Part shown: piece by piece, positions 25,174 through 33,485 of the stretch
How positions within the stretch are numbered: the stretch's first letter is position 1
Layout: each line of letters begins with the position of its first letter
DNA from: Limnobacter sp.
GTDB taxonomy: Bacteria > Pseudomonadota > Gammaproteobacteria > Burkholderiales > Burkholderiaceae_B
Assembly (NCBI GenBank): GCA_029866125.1
Contig: JARWZZ010000012.1
Location: forward strand, 1 to 64,000
Direction: 5' to 3'
Length of the DNA stretch: 64,000 bases
Translations under genes and position numbers: made by a program
The notes under the pieces: generated by a model
Databases searched by the model: none
Seen by the model: the letters and a program-made list of their open reading frames with translations, nothing else
Told to the model about the DNA's origin: nothing

Positions 25174-26112
25174 ATGTCTGGAATTCAATCAAACGCCAAA
25201 GTATTTAAGTGGTCCGCATTGGCTTTGGCCGTGTCTGCGTTGGTAGCATGCGGTGGTGGCGGCGGTGGTGGTGAGCCTGCCCCTCAAACATTTACAGCTA
25301 CAGGTACTAAGGGCCCATTGAATGGCTCCGCAGTAACTGGTAATGGTTTGACATGTACAACCTCCAACGCGGCTGGTACATCTACTTGTACAGTAACGCC
25401 AGGTGCTGTTGGACCATTCACAGTGTCTTTCACTGGCGGTACATACTGCGCCAATGAAGCGCAGGTCGGGTCTGGCTGTGCAACAGTCAACTTCGGTGGC
25501 GTATTGCGTACAGTAAGCGCAGCCGGTACTAACGTTCGCGCCACACCATTTACCGAAGCTGCTTTGCAAAACGCCAACGGTAGCGCCGCAGGTTTTGCTG
25601 CTGCTTACACTGCTTTGGCTACACGCTTGGGCATTCCTTCTGACCCAGCTACAGACCCATTTGCTAACCCACAGGCTGCGTCACTGCTGGGCTCGTTTGC
25701 TCAGGCTTTGGCCAGTGGCGTAACTTTGGAAACAGCGATTGACCGTGTGCAGGCTGGTAACAACCCAGCAACTGGTCAGCCAGTGCCTACATCAGCACCG
25801 ACTGCAGCCCCAACGGCCGCGCCGACTGCAGCCCCAACAGGTGCGCCAACAGCTGCCCCAACAGCTGCACCGACTGCAGCCCCAACAGCTGCACCGACAG
25901 CCGCACCGACAGCCGCACCGACTGCTGCCCCAACGGTCGCTCCGACATCTGCACCAGCTCCCGCACCTGTACCCGGTGGCACCGACAACACAAACCCAGG
26001 TCAAGCCTGCCCGACTGGCACAACTGGAACCACTGGTGTAACTGGTGGCGGTACTTTCTTCGATCCAGTTGATGGTCGGAACGAAACTTGTACAGTGCGT
26101 ACAGCTGGCTAA
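25174..26112 (+). CDS. Lipoprotein with Pro-Thr-Ala repeat domain
   Basis: A 312-residue protein. A signal peptide ends in lipobox LVAC (Cys26), followed by a Gly-rich linker. A globular part (about 35-195) with two cysteine pairs is followed by the (Pro-Thr-Ala-Ala) repeat domain (about residues 205-265) and a glycine/threonine-rich C-terminal tail with Cys residues. The start follows GGGAG. Pro-Thr-Ala repeats are commonly extended linkers in cell-surface lipoproteins and, in other organisms, targets for O-glycosylation. A leftward prolyl hydroxylase and fucosyltransferase-like gene lie on the other side of the 247-bp upstream gap, making this the best candidate substrate by position. The gene ends in a bidirectional terminator. 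Confidence 0.85.
   Translation: MSGIQSNAKVFKWSALALAVSALVACGGGGGGGEPAPQTFTATGTKGPLNGSAVTGNGLTCTTSNAAGTSTCTVTPGAVGPFTVSFTGGTYCANEAQVGSGCATVNFGGVLRTVSAAGTNVRATPFTEAALQNANGSAAGFAAAYTALATRLGIPSDPATDPFANPQAASLLGSFAQALASGVTLETAIDRVQAGNNPATGQPVPTSAPTAAPTAAPTAAPTGAPTAAPTAAPTAAPTAAPTAAPTAAPTAAPTVAPTSAPAPAPVPGGTDNTNPGQACPTGTTGTTGVTGGGTFFDPVDGRNETCTVRTAG
25786..25970 (+). repeat. 12-bp tandem repeats coding for Pro-Thr-Ala-Ala
   Basis: About fifteen 12-bp units related to CCNACNGCNGCN run in frame inside the lipoprotein gene. Each unit encodes Pro-Thr-Ala-Ala, with a few Ser, Gly or Val substitutions and a final Pro-Ala-Pro-Ala-Pro. Third-position differences between units show that it is an old repeat, but its length could still vary by slippage or recombination. 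Confidence 0.9.
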
Positions 26113-26185
26113 GTTCAGCCAATTAGCACAGTTAGTAGTTGACCGGTCAGTGATCGGTCAAACATCAGCTGAGTTAGGCCAAAAA

Positions 26186-26229
26186 AGAAAAACCCCTTCA
26201 AGTTTTAAATTTGAAGGGGTTTTTTCTTT
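26186..26229. terminator. Bidirectional intrinsic terminator
   Basis: AACCCCTTCAA (26191-26201) pairs with TTGAAGGGGTT (26211-26221), with A-rich sequence on the left and T-rich on the right. It can stop both the rightward lipoprotein gene and the leftward exopolysaccharide operon that ends at 26245. Confidence 0.92.
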
Positions 26230-26244
26230 GTTTTGCTGTATTGA

Positions 26245-28551
26245 TCAGTCCTTGTTTTTCATCACTTCCAAGCCAAATTTGTAAAATGCATCCCGCATGC
26301 GCGGCAAATTCTTGATGATGTGTTGTTGGTGGTTTCTACCACGGTTAAAAAACACATCATTGGACTGGTAGCGGAACCTCGGTGTAACGGCTCCTTCAAA
26401 GAAAATGAAGTTTGACTCGTCTCCAAAACGGGTGAACAAGCCTTGCCTCCATACTGAAGACCCGTTGAATTGAAAGCCCTTGTAATTGCGCGGCGCCTCT
26501 CTGAAGGCGATTGGTATTTCAAATTCTAAGCCTGCCAAATTAATAACGTCAGATTTTCTAACCACCAACCTGGCACCCACATCACCAAAGTACTTCTTTA
26601 GTCCCACTTCGAAGCCTTTGTCCTCAGTGATGTAGTTGTGGTAGTTCACATCGTAGTACCAATCAAAGTATTCATGATAGTGGCTGTAGGTCAGGGTTTG
26701 ACTTTCGCGGGATTGGCTACCAAAGCGCCTGTTTTTCGGCCTTAGGTGTGTCGCGCGAAACTGTAGGTAAGACGCACCATTGTTAAAAAACTTGGTGCTT
26801 TCTTGCTGTAGGCCCTCGGTTGTGCGTTCAAATTCGCCCAGTGTGGTTGTGTTAAAAATACCAAATAACTCGTAGCTTTGCTGGATGCTAAGGTTAACCG
26901 TGCGGTCAATCAAACCTTGGCCGAATATTTTTCCTGGTCCAAAGTTATTTGTTTCATAAAGCTGCTTGGTGTAACTGGCAAAAAATTCGGCACCCTTCCA
27001 CAAGGGCACATACAGGTTACCGTTTAAGCCCAAGCTGTTGTCAAAGTTACCCACTTCGGTACCAGCAGTAAAAGCCTGGCGTGGCTCAAAGCTTGTTCTT
27101 GCCTTTAACGAGGCTGATTGTTGGGTCAACCAATTCACATCCTCATCTTCCAAATGGCTGAGTGGGTTGAATTGTAGGCCTTCTTCGATTACCCGCGCTG
27201 GCTCACCGGCCAAATACAAATGGTATTTAAGCCTGTCCACCTGCAGGGTTGCCACCGGTAGGTCCAGCTTGGTGCTAACCAGCACTATGGTTTTAAATGC
27301 CACCGGTGCTTTGGTTACAATCAGGCCCATGGCCACGCCCAGTGCGTCCACCTCATCTCGGGTATAGCGGTGGTTGTCAAACTCAACCACTAAGGTTTGT
27401 GCTTGCTTGCTGATGGTTCCAATTCGCACGCTGGTAAAGCCTTGCTTTACCAATAGTTCTTGCAGCTCACTGACGTTGGCCACTGCGCTGGAGTCAATTT
27501 GAGTGTTTTCAGTTTCGCTTTGGCTTGCGCGAGATTCTGCAAAAATCTGCTCGGCTGTCTTTTGGGTAATGCCTGCATAGGCAGTGGCACCTTGCCCGTA
27601 GCGTGTTGGGTCTTGTAGGCTGGCAAGGCGCTCTGGTGTGTCAGGTTCTACATAAGGCTGAGTGTAGCGCAGGCGGTTAAAGTCAGGCTCGCCTGTTTCT
27701 TTGTTTCGTTCAGGCTGCGGCAGGCGTTTGCCAATGCTGCGGTCAAACAGGGGCAGGTGCAGGGTAATGCCTGCATCGGTGTGGCTGAATGGCTTGCCTG
27801 TTTCATCCACCGCATTGATTGCGCGGGACACTGTGGCCACAATGCGTGCGTCATTTAACCAGCGCAACTCATCAGTCATGTAGCGCACACCCACATGGGT
27901 ATCGCGAGAGTCATCTTCCAACAAAAATGTCAGGTTGGACAAAACCCCAAAGTCTTTGAATGGGCGTATTTCCACACCACCAAAGCCACCATTGAATTGC
28001 TGATTGCTGCGCCTGCCGTAACCCACCGTGGCCTTGACTGGGCCAAAGGTGTGAGTGGCTACGCCGTACTGCGCATCAAAAAAGTTGGCGGCACCGCCAG
28101 CATCGGTAATGCCCACAGCAAGGGTGGGCAGATATTCAGAAAAGCGGGGTATTTGCAGTTTGACGTTGGCTGATAAGTCACGCAAAACCAGAGGGTCAAA
28201 ACCAGAGTTCACGTCTGGCTCGCCAAATGCTGGGTAGTTGGCCAAGCGGCCTGCTACCTCTAGGTAAGGCCCCATGGAAAATGCAAGACCAGTGTTGTTA
28301 CTGCGGGATGCACGTGCCCCAAACCTTGGATTACGAAAGGTGTCCCGCTGAAGTGCAAAGACACCCTCATCCAGAATTTCGGCAGAAGGTATGTGCAAGC
28401 CACCCGTGGTGGTGGCGTAGCTGGGCACAGGGCTAAGGTCGCCGAAGTAATCTTTACCCTGATAGCTGGCTTGATCGCCTGTGGCCCACGCCTGCTGGAC
28501 GCATAGGGCCAGCATGGTGAGTGTGCATGATTTGCAAAAACTGTTGTTCAT
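26245..28551 (-). CDS. YjbH-like outer-membrane exopolysaccharide protein
   Basis: A 768-residue YjbH-domain protein. A signal peptide (ends CVQQAWA) is followed by the two-barrel layout of the family: an N-terminal barrel with PSYATTTGGLHIPSAEIL and many aromatic strands, a central periplasmic segment rich in Gln/Glu (about 320-400), and a second barrel ending at the C terminus. YjbH forms an outer-membrane channel for polysaccharide secretion in the yjbEFGH system. No yjbE, yjbF or yjbG is present here. Its start codon abuts the stop of the Wzz gene (TAAATG), so the two are translationally linked. Being the last gene of the exopolysaccharide operon, it likely acts at export. Confidence 0.85.
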   Translation of the reverse strand: MNNSFCKSCTLTMLALCVQQAWATGDQASYQGKDYFGDLSPVPSYATTTGGLHIPSAEILDEGVFALQRDTFRNPRFGARASRSNNTGLAFSMGPYLEVAGRLANYPAFGEPDVNSGFDPLVLRDLSANVKLQIPRFSEYLPTLAVGITDAGGAANFFDAQYGVATHTFGPVKATVGYGRRSNQQFNGGFGGVEIRPFKDFGVLSNLTFLLEDDSRDTHVGVRYMTDELRWLNDARIVATVSRAINAVDETGKPFSHTDAGITLHLPLFDRSIGKRLPQPERNKETGEPDFNRLRYTQPYVEPDTPERLASLQDPTRYGQGATAYAGITQKTAEQIFAESRASQSETENTQIDSSAVANVSELQELLVKQGFTSVRIGTISKQAQTLVVEFDNHRYTRDEVDALGVAMGLIVTKAPVAFKTIVLVSTKLDLPVATLQVDRLKYHLYLAGEPARVIEEGLQFNPLSHLEDEDVNWLTQQSASLKARTSFEPRQAFTAGTEVGNFDNSLGLNGNLYVPLWKGAEFFASYTKQLYETNNFGPGKIFGQGLIDRTVNLSIQQSYELFGIFNTTTLGEFERTTEGLQQESTKFFNNGASYLQFRATHLRPKNRRFGSQSRESQTLTYSHYHEYFDWYYDVNYHNYITEDKGFEVGLKKYFGDVGARLVVRKSDVINLAGLEFEIPIAFREAPRNYKGFQFNGSSVWRQGLFTRFGDESNFIFFEGAVTPRFRYQSNDVFFNRGRNHQQHIIKNLPRMRDAFYKFGLEVMKNKD

Positions 28552-29781
28552 TTATGTTTTAAAGCCCCAGGCTTTTTTAAGTTGCGCAAATTTACTGCGG
28601 TTTTCAGGGTCTTGGTTGGCTTTGCGCATTGCGCCACGCAACAGGGCAATCAGCACTGCCAAAAAGCCTGCGGCCAGAGTGCTTACCACCACAATAATTG
28701 CACGCTTGGGTTTGCTTTTGCGCTCGGGTGGCGTGGCCTTGTCCAATTGCTGCAAGCCAGTGCCTTCTTTGCTTTCTTCAATTTTGGCCAGCTCAAACTG
28801 TTTGGCCATGATTTCAAAAATAGCCTCGAAGTATTTCACTTCCCGCAAAGCGCGTATGTAAGTCAAACCAGTTTCGGGCAAGTCTTTGGTAGCCAGCGAG
28901 CCATCTTCCTTGCCACCCCCTTGTTCCAACTTTTTAAGCTGCACGCGCAGCCCGCTTAACTCTCCCGCTATGCGCACATAGTCTGGGTTCTGGGCGGTGG
29001 CAAAGCTGCGCATGGCTGTTAACTGCACTTCGCGCTGTGCAATTTGTGCGCGTATGGCTGCCAACGCTTCTATGCTGGCTTTGGCTTGCTCTTTCAGTTC
29101 AATCAATCCACTGGTTTTTTGAACTTCTTTCAAAGCCACTTCGGCTTTGCTCAGGTCTTCTTTGGCTTTTGCAAATTGCTCTTCAAAAAACTTGCGGCGC
29201 AGCTGCGCGTCAGTCACTGCCACGCGGTCCAGTACATTTTTTAGGGCGGTGGCATGGGCGTTGGCCAATTCTGACGCAAACTTGGGGTCTTCATCGTCAA
29301 CAGCAACGCTTAGCACACCGCTTTTTTTGTCAGAACTTATTTGCACCAGCTTGTCCAAATCCATGTATACATCTTCGATGGTTTTGGCTTCATAACGGTT
29401 TTTAAGGTCGTATTGTTCAATCAGGATGTCCCGTACGCTGCGGCTTTTCAGCATGGCTACGTATTGCTCGTCTGGGGTTTTAATTCCACCCAAACCGCCC
29501 GCCAGCCCACCCAGTGAGCCCAATGCCGCCAGCGCTGCAGCAGCACCACCCCCGCCATTTCCGCTGGGCGGAAGCAGGGTGGTTTTTGCTGTGTACACAT
29601 TGGGTATTAACAGGCTTGCAACAATAGCCACAACCGCAGCAATTGCGGGTAAACCAAATATCAGTTTTTTCTCTTCGCCCAAGGTTGTGGCTAGGTCCAA
29701 CAGGCTAATCTCATCTTCTTCCACCCAAGGGTTTTCAGCCGGGGCGTTTAGGGGCGTGTTTTGTGTGGCAAGTTCGCTCAT
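28552..29781 (-). CDS. Wzz-type polysaccharide chain-length regulator
   Basis: A 409-residue polysaccharide co-polymerase. One transmembrane helix near the N terminus (about 38-60) and one near the C terminus (about 365-385) enclose a long coiled-coil periplasmic domain (about 190-290, with REVQLTAMRSFATAQNPDYV). DEISLLDLATTLGEEKKLIF in front of the first helix is the usual Wzz entry. A glycine/alanine-rich segment (about 73-100) is unusual. The cytoplasmic tail has no Walker motifs or Tyr cluster, so it lacks the kinase half of Wzc-type proteins, and no separate kinase is found in the window. It controls the length of the Wzy-made polymer. Confidence 0.9.
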   Translation of the reverse strand: MSELATQNTPLNAPAENPWVEEDEISLLDLATTLGEEKKLIFGLPAIAAVVAIVASLLIPNVYTAKTTLLPPSGNGGGGAAAALAALGSLGGLAGGLGGIKTPDEQYVAMLKSRSVRDILIEQYDLKNRYEAKTIEDVYMDLDKLVQISSDKKSGVLSVAVDDEDPKFASELANAHATALKNVLDRVAVTDAQLRRKFFEEQFAKAKEDLSKAEVALKEVQKTSGLIELKEQAKASIEALAAIRAQIAQREVQLTAMRSFATAQNPDYVRIAGELSGLRVQLKKLEQGGGKEDGSLATKDLPETGLTYIRALREVKYFEAIFEIMAKQFELAKIEESKEGTGLQQLDKATPPERKSKPKRAIIVVVSTLAAGFLAVLIALLRGAMRKANQDPENRSKFAQLKKAWGFKT

Positions 29782-29787
29782 CTTGGC

Positions 29788-32160
29788 TTATCTCCTAAAG
29801 CTGTCGATGGCGGCTACACCCAAGCCAAGCTCGTAAAACACTTTGGAAATTTGGCCAAAGGTTTTCAGGAAGGACAAGCGGTATTCATAATCTTCAGGCA
29901 CATAAATTAAATCCCCGGGTAGGGCTTGTTTGCCTTTTAGATCACCAAACTTCAGCCAAGTGTCTTGCTGGGCAGAGATGACTTGCCCATTGGCACGCAC
30001 CGCAAAAATGGATTTTGTATCGGCCAGCTTGGTTGCGCCACCGGCTAAATCCAAGTAGTAACCAATGCTGCGTTTGGGGTTGTACACGTAACTGCCCACT
30101 GAGAATACCGAGCCATTCACAGCAATGCTGCTGGGGGTAAACGGTATGGTAATGCTGTCGCCATCTTCCAAAGCCAGTGCCGGTATGTCGAATAAGGCTT
30201 TTGCATCGTAGGGTATGTCCAGCACTAAGCGGCCTTCTACCTCGGCATCACGCATCTTTTCTAGCATGGCTCGTTGTCGGCTAATTTGTTCTTCCGCCGC
30301 TTTTGCATCGCTTGGAATGTCTGCATTCACGGCATTGTTTCTTGCCGCAGCCCCCAGCATTTTTTCAGCTTCGGACACTACTTTTTTCAGCTGTTCCTTT
30401 TGCTGTTCTTTAATGGACATGCGAGTTAGTTTGGTGCCAAACACAAACGCATTGCGCGTAATGCCACCTGCTTTAATCAATACATCCTGCAAGGTTTCAC
30501 CGGGTTTAACTTGATAAAAACCTGGGGCTTGTACTTCACCATCCACCTTGACGGTAATGCTTTTGTTGTCTTTGGGTACGGATGCGTCTTTCACGCTGAA
30601 CACGGTGACCACATCACCTGCCTGCAAAGCGATATTTTCCTTCTCGTCCTTGGCAATCGCTTTGCGCAGGTTGAACGGAATCAACACTGTTTTTAGTGCC
30701 TTGGGGTCTAAACGCTCAATTACTGCGTAGTCCCAATTGATTTCGCTGAACATGTTGCGCACGCTGTTGCCCACTTCATCAATGTCCACACCGCGGCTTT
30801 TTCCGCCGTCCTTGGTGTCGCGTTGCAGTTTGGGGTTGATCAATTTGTCTTTTTCTTTGTAGTAGTCACGGGTAATCAGCACTGATTCATCAGGAATAAG
30901 GTCGGACACTCGCATGTTGTCAGAGTAAGGCACCCGCATACTGTCAGCCACGTTACCGCGCAAGGTGACTGCATTGCTGAAGTTGCCGCTTACGTCAAAC
31001 AGTTTGACTACTTCACCATCGCGGGCACCTGTGTCTGCAAGTGCTTGATCGAATGTTTTGCGGATGACTTTTCTCGCAGCTCCAGTTTCGAATCTTTCAA
31101 TCAACACTTCAGCTTTGGCAGTCAATGAGCCTTGCACCCCAGCCAGGTCAATTGCTACGCCAAGCGGCTCGCCTTCGCGTAATTCATAAATTGCCGGTTT
31201 TTCCACAGCACCCATCACTGCTACGCGTGGGCCTGCTTTTTCAATAACGATGACGTCGCCGGGCAATAGTTTTTTGTCGCCGGCTGTGTCGCCACTGCGA
31301 ATGAACTCGTAAAGGTCTAGCTTGGTTACTTGCTTGCCACCGCGCTTTAGCGTGATGTTACGATAACTGCCATTTACACCCGGGCGGGCCACGGTAAACA
31401 CACTGGTTACCAATGATGACAAACTGCTAACGGTATATAAACCGGGCTTTTCTGCTTGGCCAACCACGTAAATTTGAATGCCTTTGAGTTGCCCCAGCGA
31501 AGCGCTTAAATTGGTGTTGGTGTAGTACTTGCTGAGTTGCTGGCTAAGGTAGCTGTTCAGCTCGCCAAGGGTAACTCCACTCAAGGGGAAGGTGCCCACA
31601 CGTGGGATGCTGAAATTGCCGTCACGATCAACCGCGCCGGTGTGGTTCATGGATACTCCACCCCACATGCGCACCATAATTTCGTCACCAGGGCCAATTG
31701 CATAGGTGCTGGGTACCGGTGCGTTTGCGCCATTGTTCATGGAGCCAAAGGCACCGTTTTCAAACAAATCTTCCGCGTAATAGCGGAATTCTTTGCCCGT
31801 GGATTCCTTCAGGTAACGTTGAAGGGTAGAGAGTTCGCGGCGTTTTTGCGGAACAGGCCTTTGCTGTTCCGCTGGTGCGCGTTGAGTCCGTGGATCTTGT
31901 CCGTTTTGAAAATTAACAGGTGCTTGTTGATTGAGGCTGTTGTCGTAGAATGGAGGAAATTGGGTTTGACCTTGGCCTTGATTTTGATTTGGGTTTTGGG
32001 AAGGGTCAAACCGATTTTCATATTGACGTTGGGGTTGATTACCCAGCCCGCTGGATTGATGATCTTCACTCAACTGGGGCTGCGTATTTTGAGCAAATAA
32101 GGGTTGGCCTGTTGAGAGGCCAAACAAACCCACTAGTAATAATTTTGAAAATTTATTCAT
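29788..32160 (-). CDS. Wza-like polysaccharide export protein with SLBB domains
   Basis: A 790-residue export protein when started at the ATG at 32160, which opens a signal peptide (MNKFSKLLLVGLFGLSTG, cleavage after LFA). The longer open frame runs 26 codons further up. A Gln/Asn/Pro-rich linker (about 25-120) is followed by the polysaccharide-export domain (about 150-235: TYAIGPGDEIMVRMWGG) and then several SLBB repeats (for example GIQIYVVGQAEKPGLYTV, GPRVAVMGAVEKPAIYEL, KITVKVDGEVQAPGFYQV-like and IAVNGSVFSVGSYVYN). At twice the size of E. coli Wza it belongs to the large SLBB-rich type. It would form the outer-membrane and periplasmic conduit for the polymer, next to Wzz with 6 bp between. 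Confidence 0.9.
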   Translation of the reverse strand: MNKFSKLLLVGLFGLSTGQPLFAQNTQPQLSEDHQSSGLGNQPQRQYENRFDPSQNPNQNQGQGQTQFPPFYDNSLNQQAPVNFQNGQDPRTQRAPAEQQRPVPQKRRELSTLQRYLKESTGKEFRYYAEDLFENGAFGSMNNGANAPVPSTYAIGPGDEIMVRMWGGVSMNHTGAVDRDGNFSIPRVGTFPLSGVTLGELNSYLSQQLSKYYTNTNLSASLGQLKGIQIYVVGQAEKPGLYTVSSLSSLVTSVFTVARPGVNGSYRNITLKRGGKQVTKLDLYEFIRSGDTAGDKKLLPGDVIVIEKAGPRVAVMGAVEKPAIYELREGEPLGVAIDLAGVQGSLTAKAEVLIERFETGAARKVIRKTFDQALADTGARDGEVVKLFDVSGNFSNAVTLRGNVADSMRVPYSDNMRVSDLIPDESVLITRDYYKEKDKLINPKLQRDTKDGGKSRGVDIDEVGNSVRNMFSEINWDYAVIERLDPKALKTVLIPFNLRKAIAKDEKENIALQAGDVVTVFSVKDASVPKDNKSITVKVDGEVQAPGFYQVKPGETLQDVLIKAGGITRNAFVFGTKLTRMSIKEQQKEQLKKVVSEAEKMLGAAARNNAVNADIPSDAKAAEEQISRQRAMLEKMRDAEVEGRLVLDIPYDAKALFDIPALALEDGDSITIPFTPSSIAVNGSVFSVGSYVYNPKRSIGYYLDLAGGATKLADTKSIFAVRANGQVISAQQDTWLKFGDLKGKQALPGDLIYVPEDYEYRLSFLKTFGQISKVFYELGLGVAAIDSFRR

Positions 32161-32294
32161 CTGGATAAGGCCGATATGAATGGAATAGGCGTCTCCGCCG
32201 GATACTCCCGATGATACCTGAGGTAGGTGATGGGCCACAAAACCCGCTTCAATTTGGACGCGAATACCTTGTAATGATTGATTTAAAACGCTGT

Positions 32295-33485
32295 TTAGAT
32301 TGTTAGAGCCTTAAGTACTTGCTTTGTAACTTGCTCCACTGAAAATTCCCTTTCAAAAAGCGCCAGACAACGAGGCCGAAAGTAGGTTACGGTCTCGATT
32401 TGATTCAGTAATTTTTCAGCAAGCATGAGTAACTCGGTTATGTCGTTACTCTCGCATACCTGTCCAACTTGTTCCCTACGAATAAAAGCAGCAAGATCAT
32501 TGCCAGAATTTACGTTTGCCAATACTGGTAGCCCACTTTGCATATAAGTGAGAAATTTACCTGGAATGTTGTGTGACTTGTGTCTAGCGGCTAACGCTAC
32601 AATTCCAATATGGCATTGGGCATAGAGGTCTGGTATTTCATCCGGGTCAATTTCATCGAAAAAAAGTACATTGCTGAGTTGCCTTAGTTCGGCTAAATTT
32701 TTGAGTCGGGTAGACTCACTACCACGCCCAAGAAACAAAAAGCCCACATCTACCCTGCTTGTTAGCTTTTCAGCCAAAGCCAGCAAAATATCCATGCCTT
32801 GGGCCAGGCCCATATTGCCTGCGTACACAAACACTTTACGTCCAGTTAAGACTGTTTCATCTACTCGAATTGAACAACGCTTTTGCGCAGGCTTGTCTAA
32901 CCAATTTGGGAGCACTTCGAGTTGTCTATTGGGTTGCCTGGCCCAGCGTTCAAAGTACTTCAGATTGCCAGTTGTTTGAACACCGATGATGTTAGCTACT
33001 GAGTATTGATAATGCGCCACCCAATTAAAAAATCGGTAGGGCAGGCCGCGCCCCATGAGCCCCATGTCCACTGCCCATTCGGGAAAAATATCGCGGATGA
33101 TTAGGTAGCTTTTGCAACGGCTGGATTTTTTAAGTGAATGGACTAATGGCCCGTGAAATATGGAAGGTGAGTACCAAACTACGCCATCCCAACGTTCTTT
33201 TGCGAATGGGCTTTTGCGGAGGTTCCACATCATCGAAAAAGGCATTGCCAGTTCAGCTAATGTGCGACGCACGTAGCCAATATCCTTTGTTTTTGGGGCT
33301 TTCAGGCGAAGTACTTGTATCCCCCAAAAATCTTCAAGCTTCCAATTTTCTGATTGATCATGTGCAGGAAGTAGTACTAACAGTGAATGCCCTTGCCTTG
33401 CAAGTTCACGCGATAAATCACGAAGTTGAACTGCGCCGGAAGTGCGGAGTGGAGAGAATGTGTCCGCAATTAACGCAACACGCAT
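32295..33485 (-). CDS. WbuB-like family 4 glycosyltransferase
   Basis: A 396-residue GT-B glycosyltransferase. The start MRVALIADTFSPLR overlaps the stop of the preceding epimerase gene as TGATG; an ATG 5 codons upstream is equally open. The acceptor half (residues 1-195) is followed by a C-terminal donor half with KVFVYAGNMGLAQGMDILL (about 215-233) and FDEIDPDEIPDLYAQCHIGIVAL (about 275-297). WbuB-like transferases are usual companions of UDP-L-FucNAc/L-QuiNAc synthesis genes, which lie right upstream here, so it probably transfers that L-sugar. It could instead use another UDP-sugar, as the donor cannot be read with certainty. Confidence 0.8.
   Translation of the reverse strand: MRVALIADTFSPLRTSGAVQLRDLSRELARQGHSLLVLLPAHDQSENWKLEDFWGIQVLRLKAPKTKDIGYVRRTLAELAMPFSMMWNLRKSPFAKERWDGVVWYSPSIFHGPLVHSLKKSSRCKSYLIIRDIFPEWAVDMGLMGRGLPYRFFNWVAHYQYSVANIIGVQTTGNLKYFERWARQPNRQLEVLPNWLDKPAQKRCSIRVDETVLTGRKVFVYAGNMGLAQGMDILLALAEKLTSRVDVGFLFLGRGSESTRLKNLAELRQLSNVLFFDEIDPDEIPDLYAQCHIGIVALAARHKSHNIPGKFLTYMQSGLPVLANVNSGNDLAAFIRREQVGQVCESNDITELLMLAEKLLNQIETVTYFRPRCLALFEREFSVEQVTKQVLKALTI

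Noticed and set aside
25786..25970. Repeat array as CRISPR
   Set aside because: Units are 12 bp, contiguous, in frame and without spacers; no cas genes are present.
25776..25991. Antisense frame coding for a Gly-Ala-Ala-Val repeat protein
   Set aside because: It is the mirror of the 12-bp Pro-Thr-Ala-Ala repeat. A repeat whose unit length is a multiple of three leaves all frames open; there is no start context or family support.
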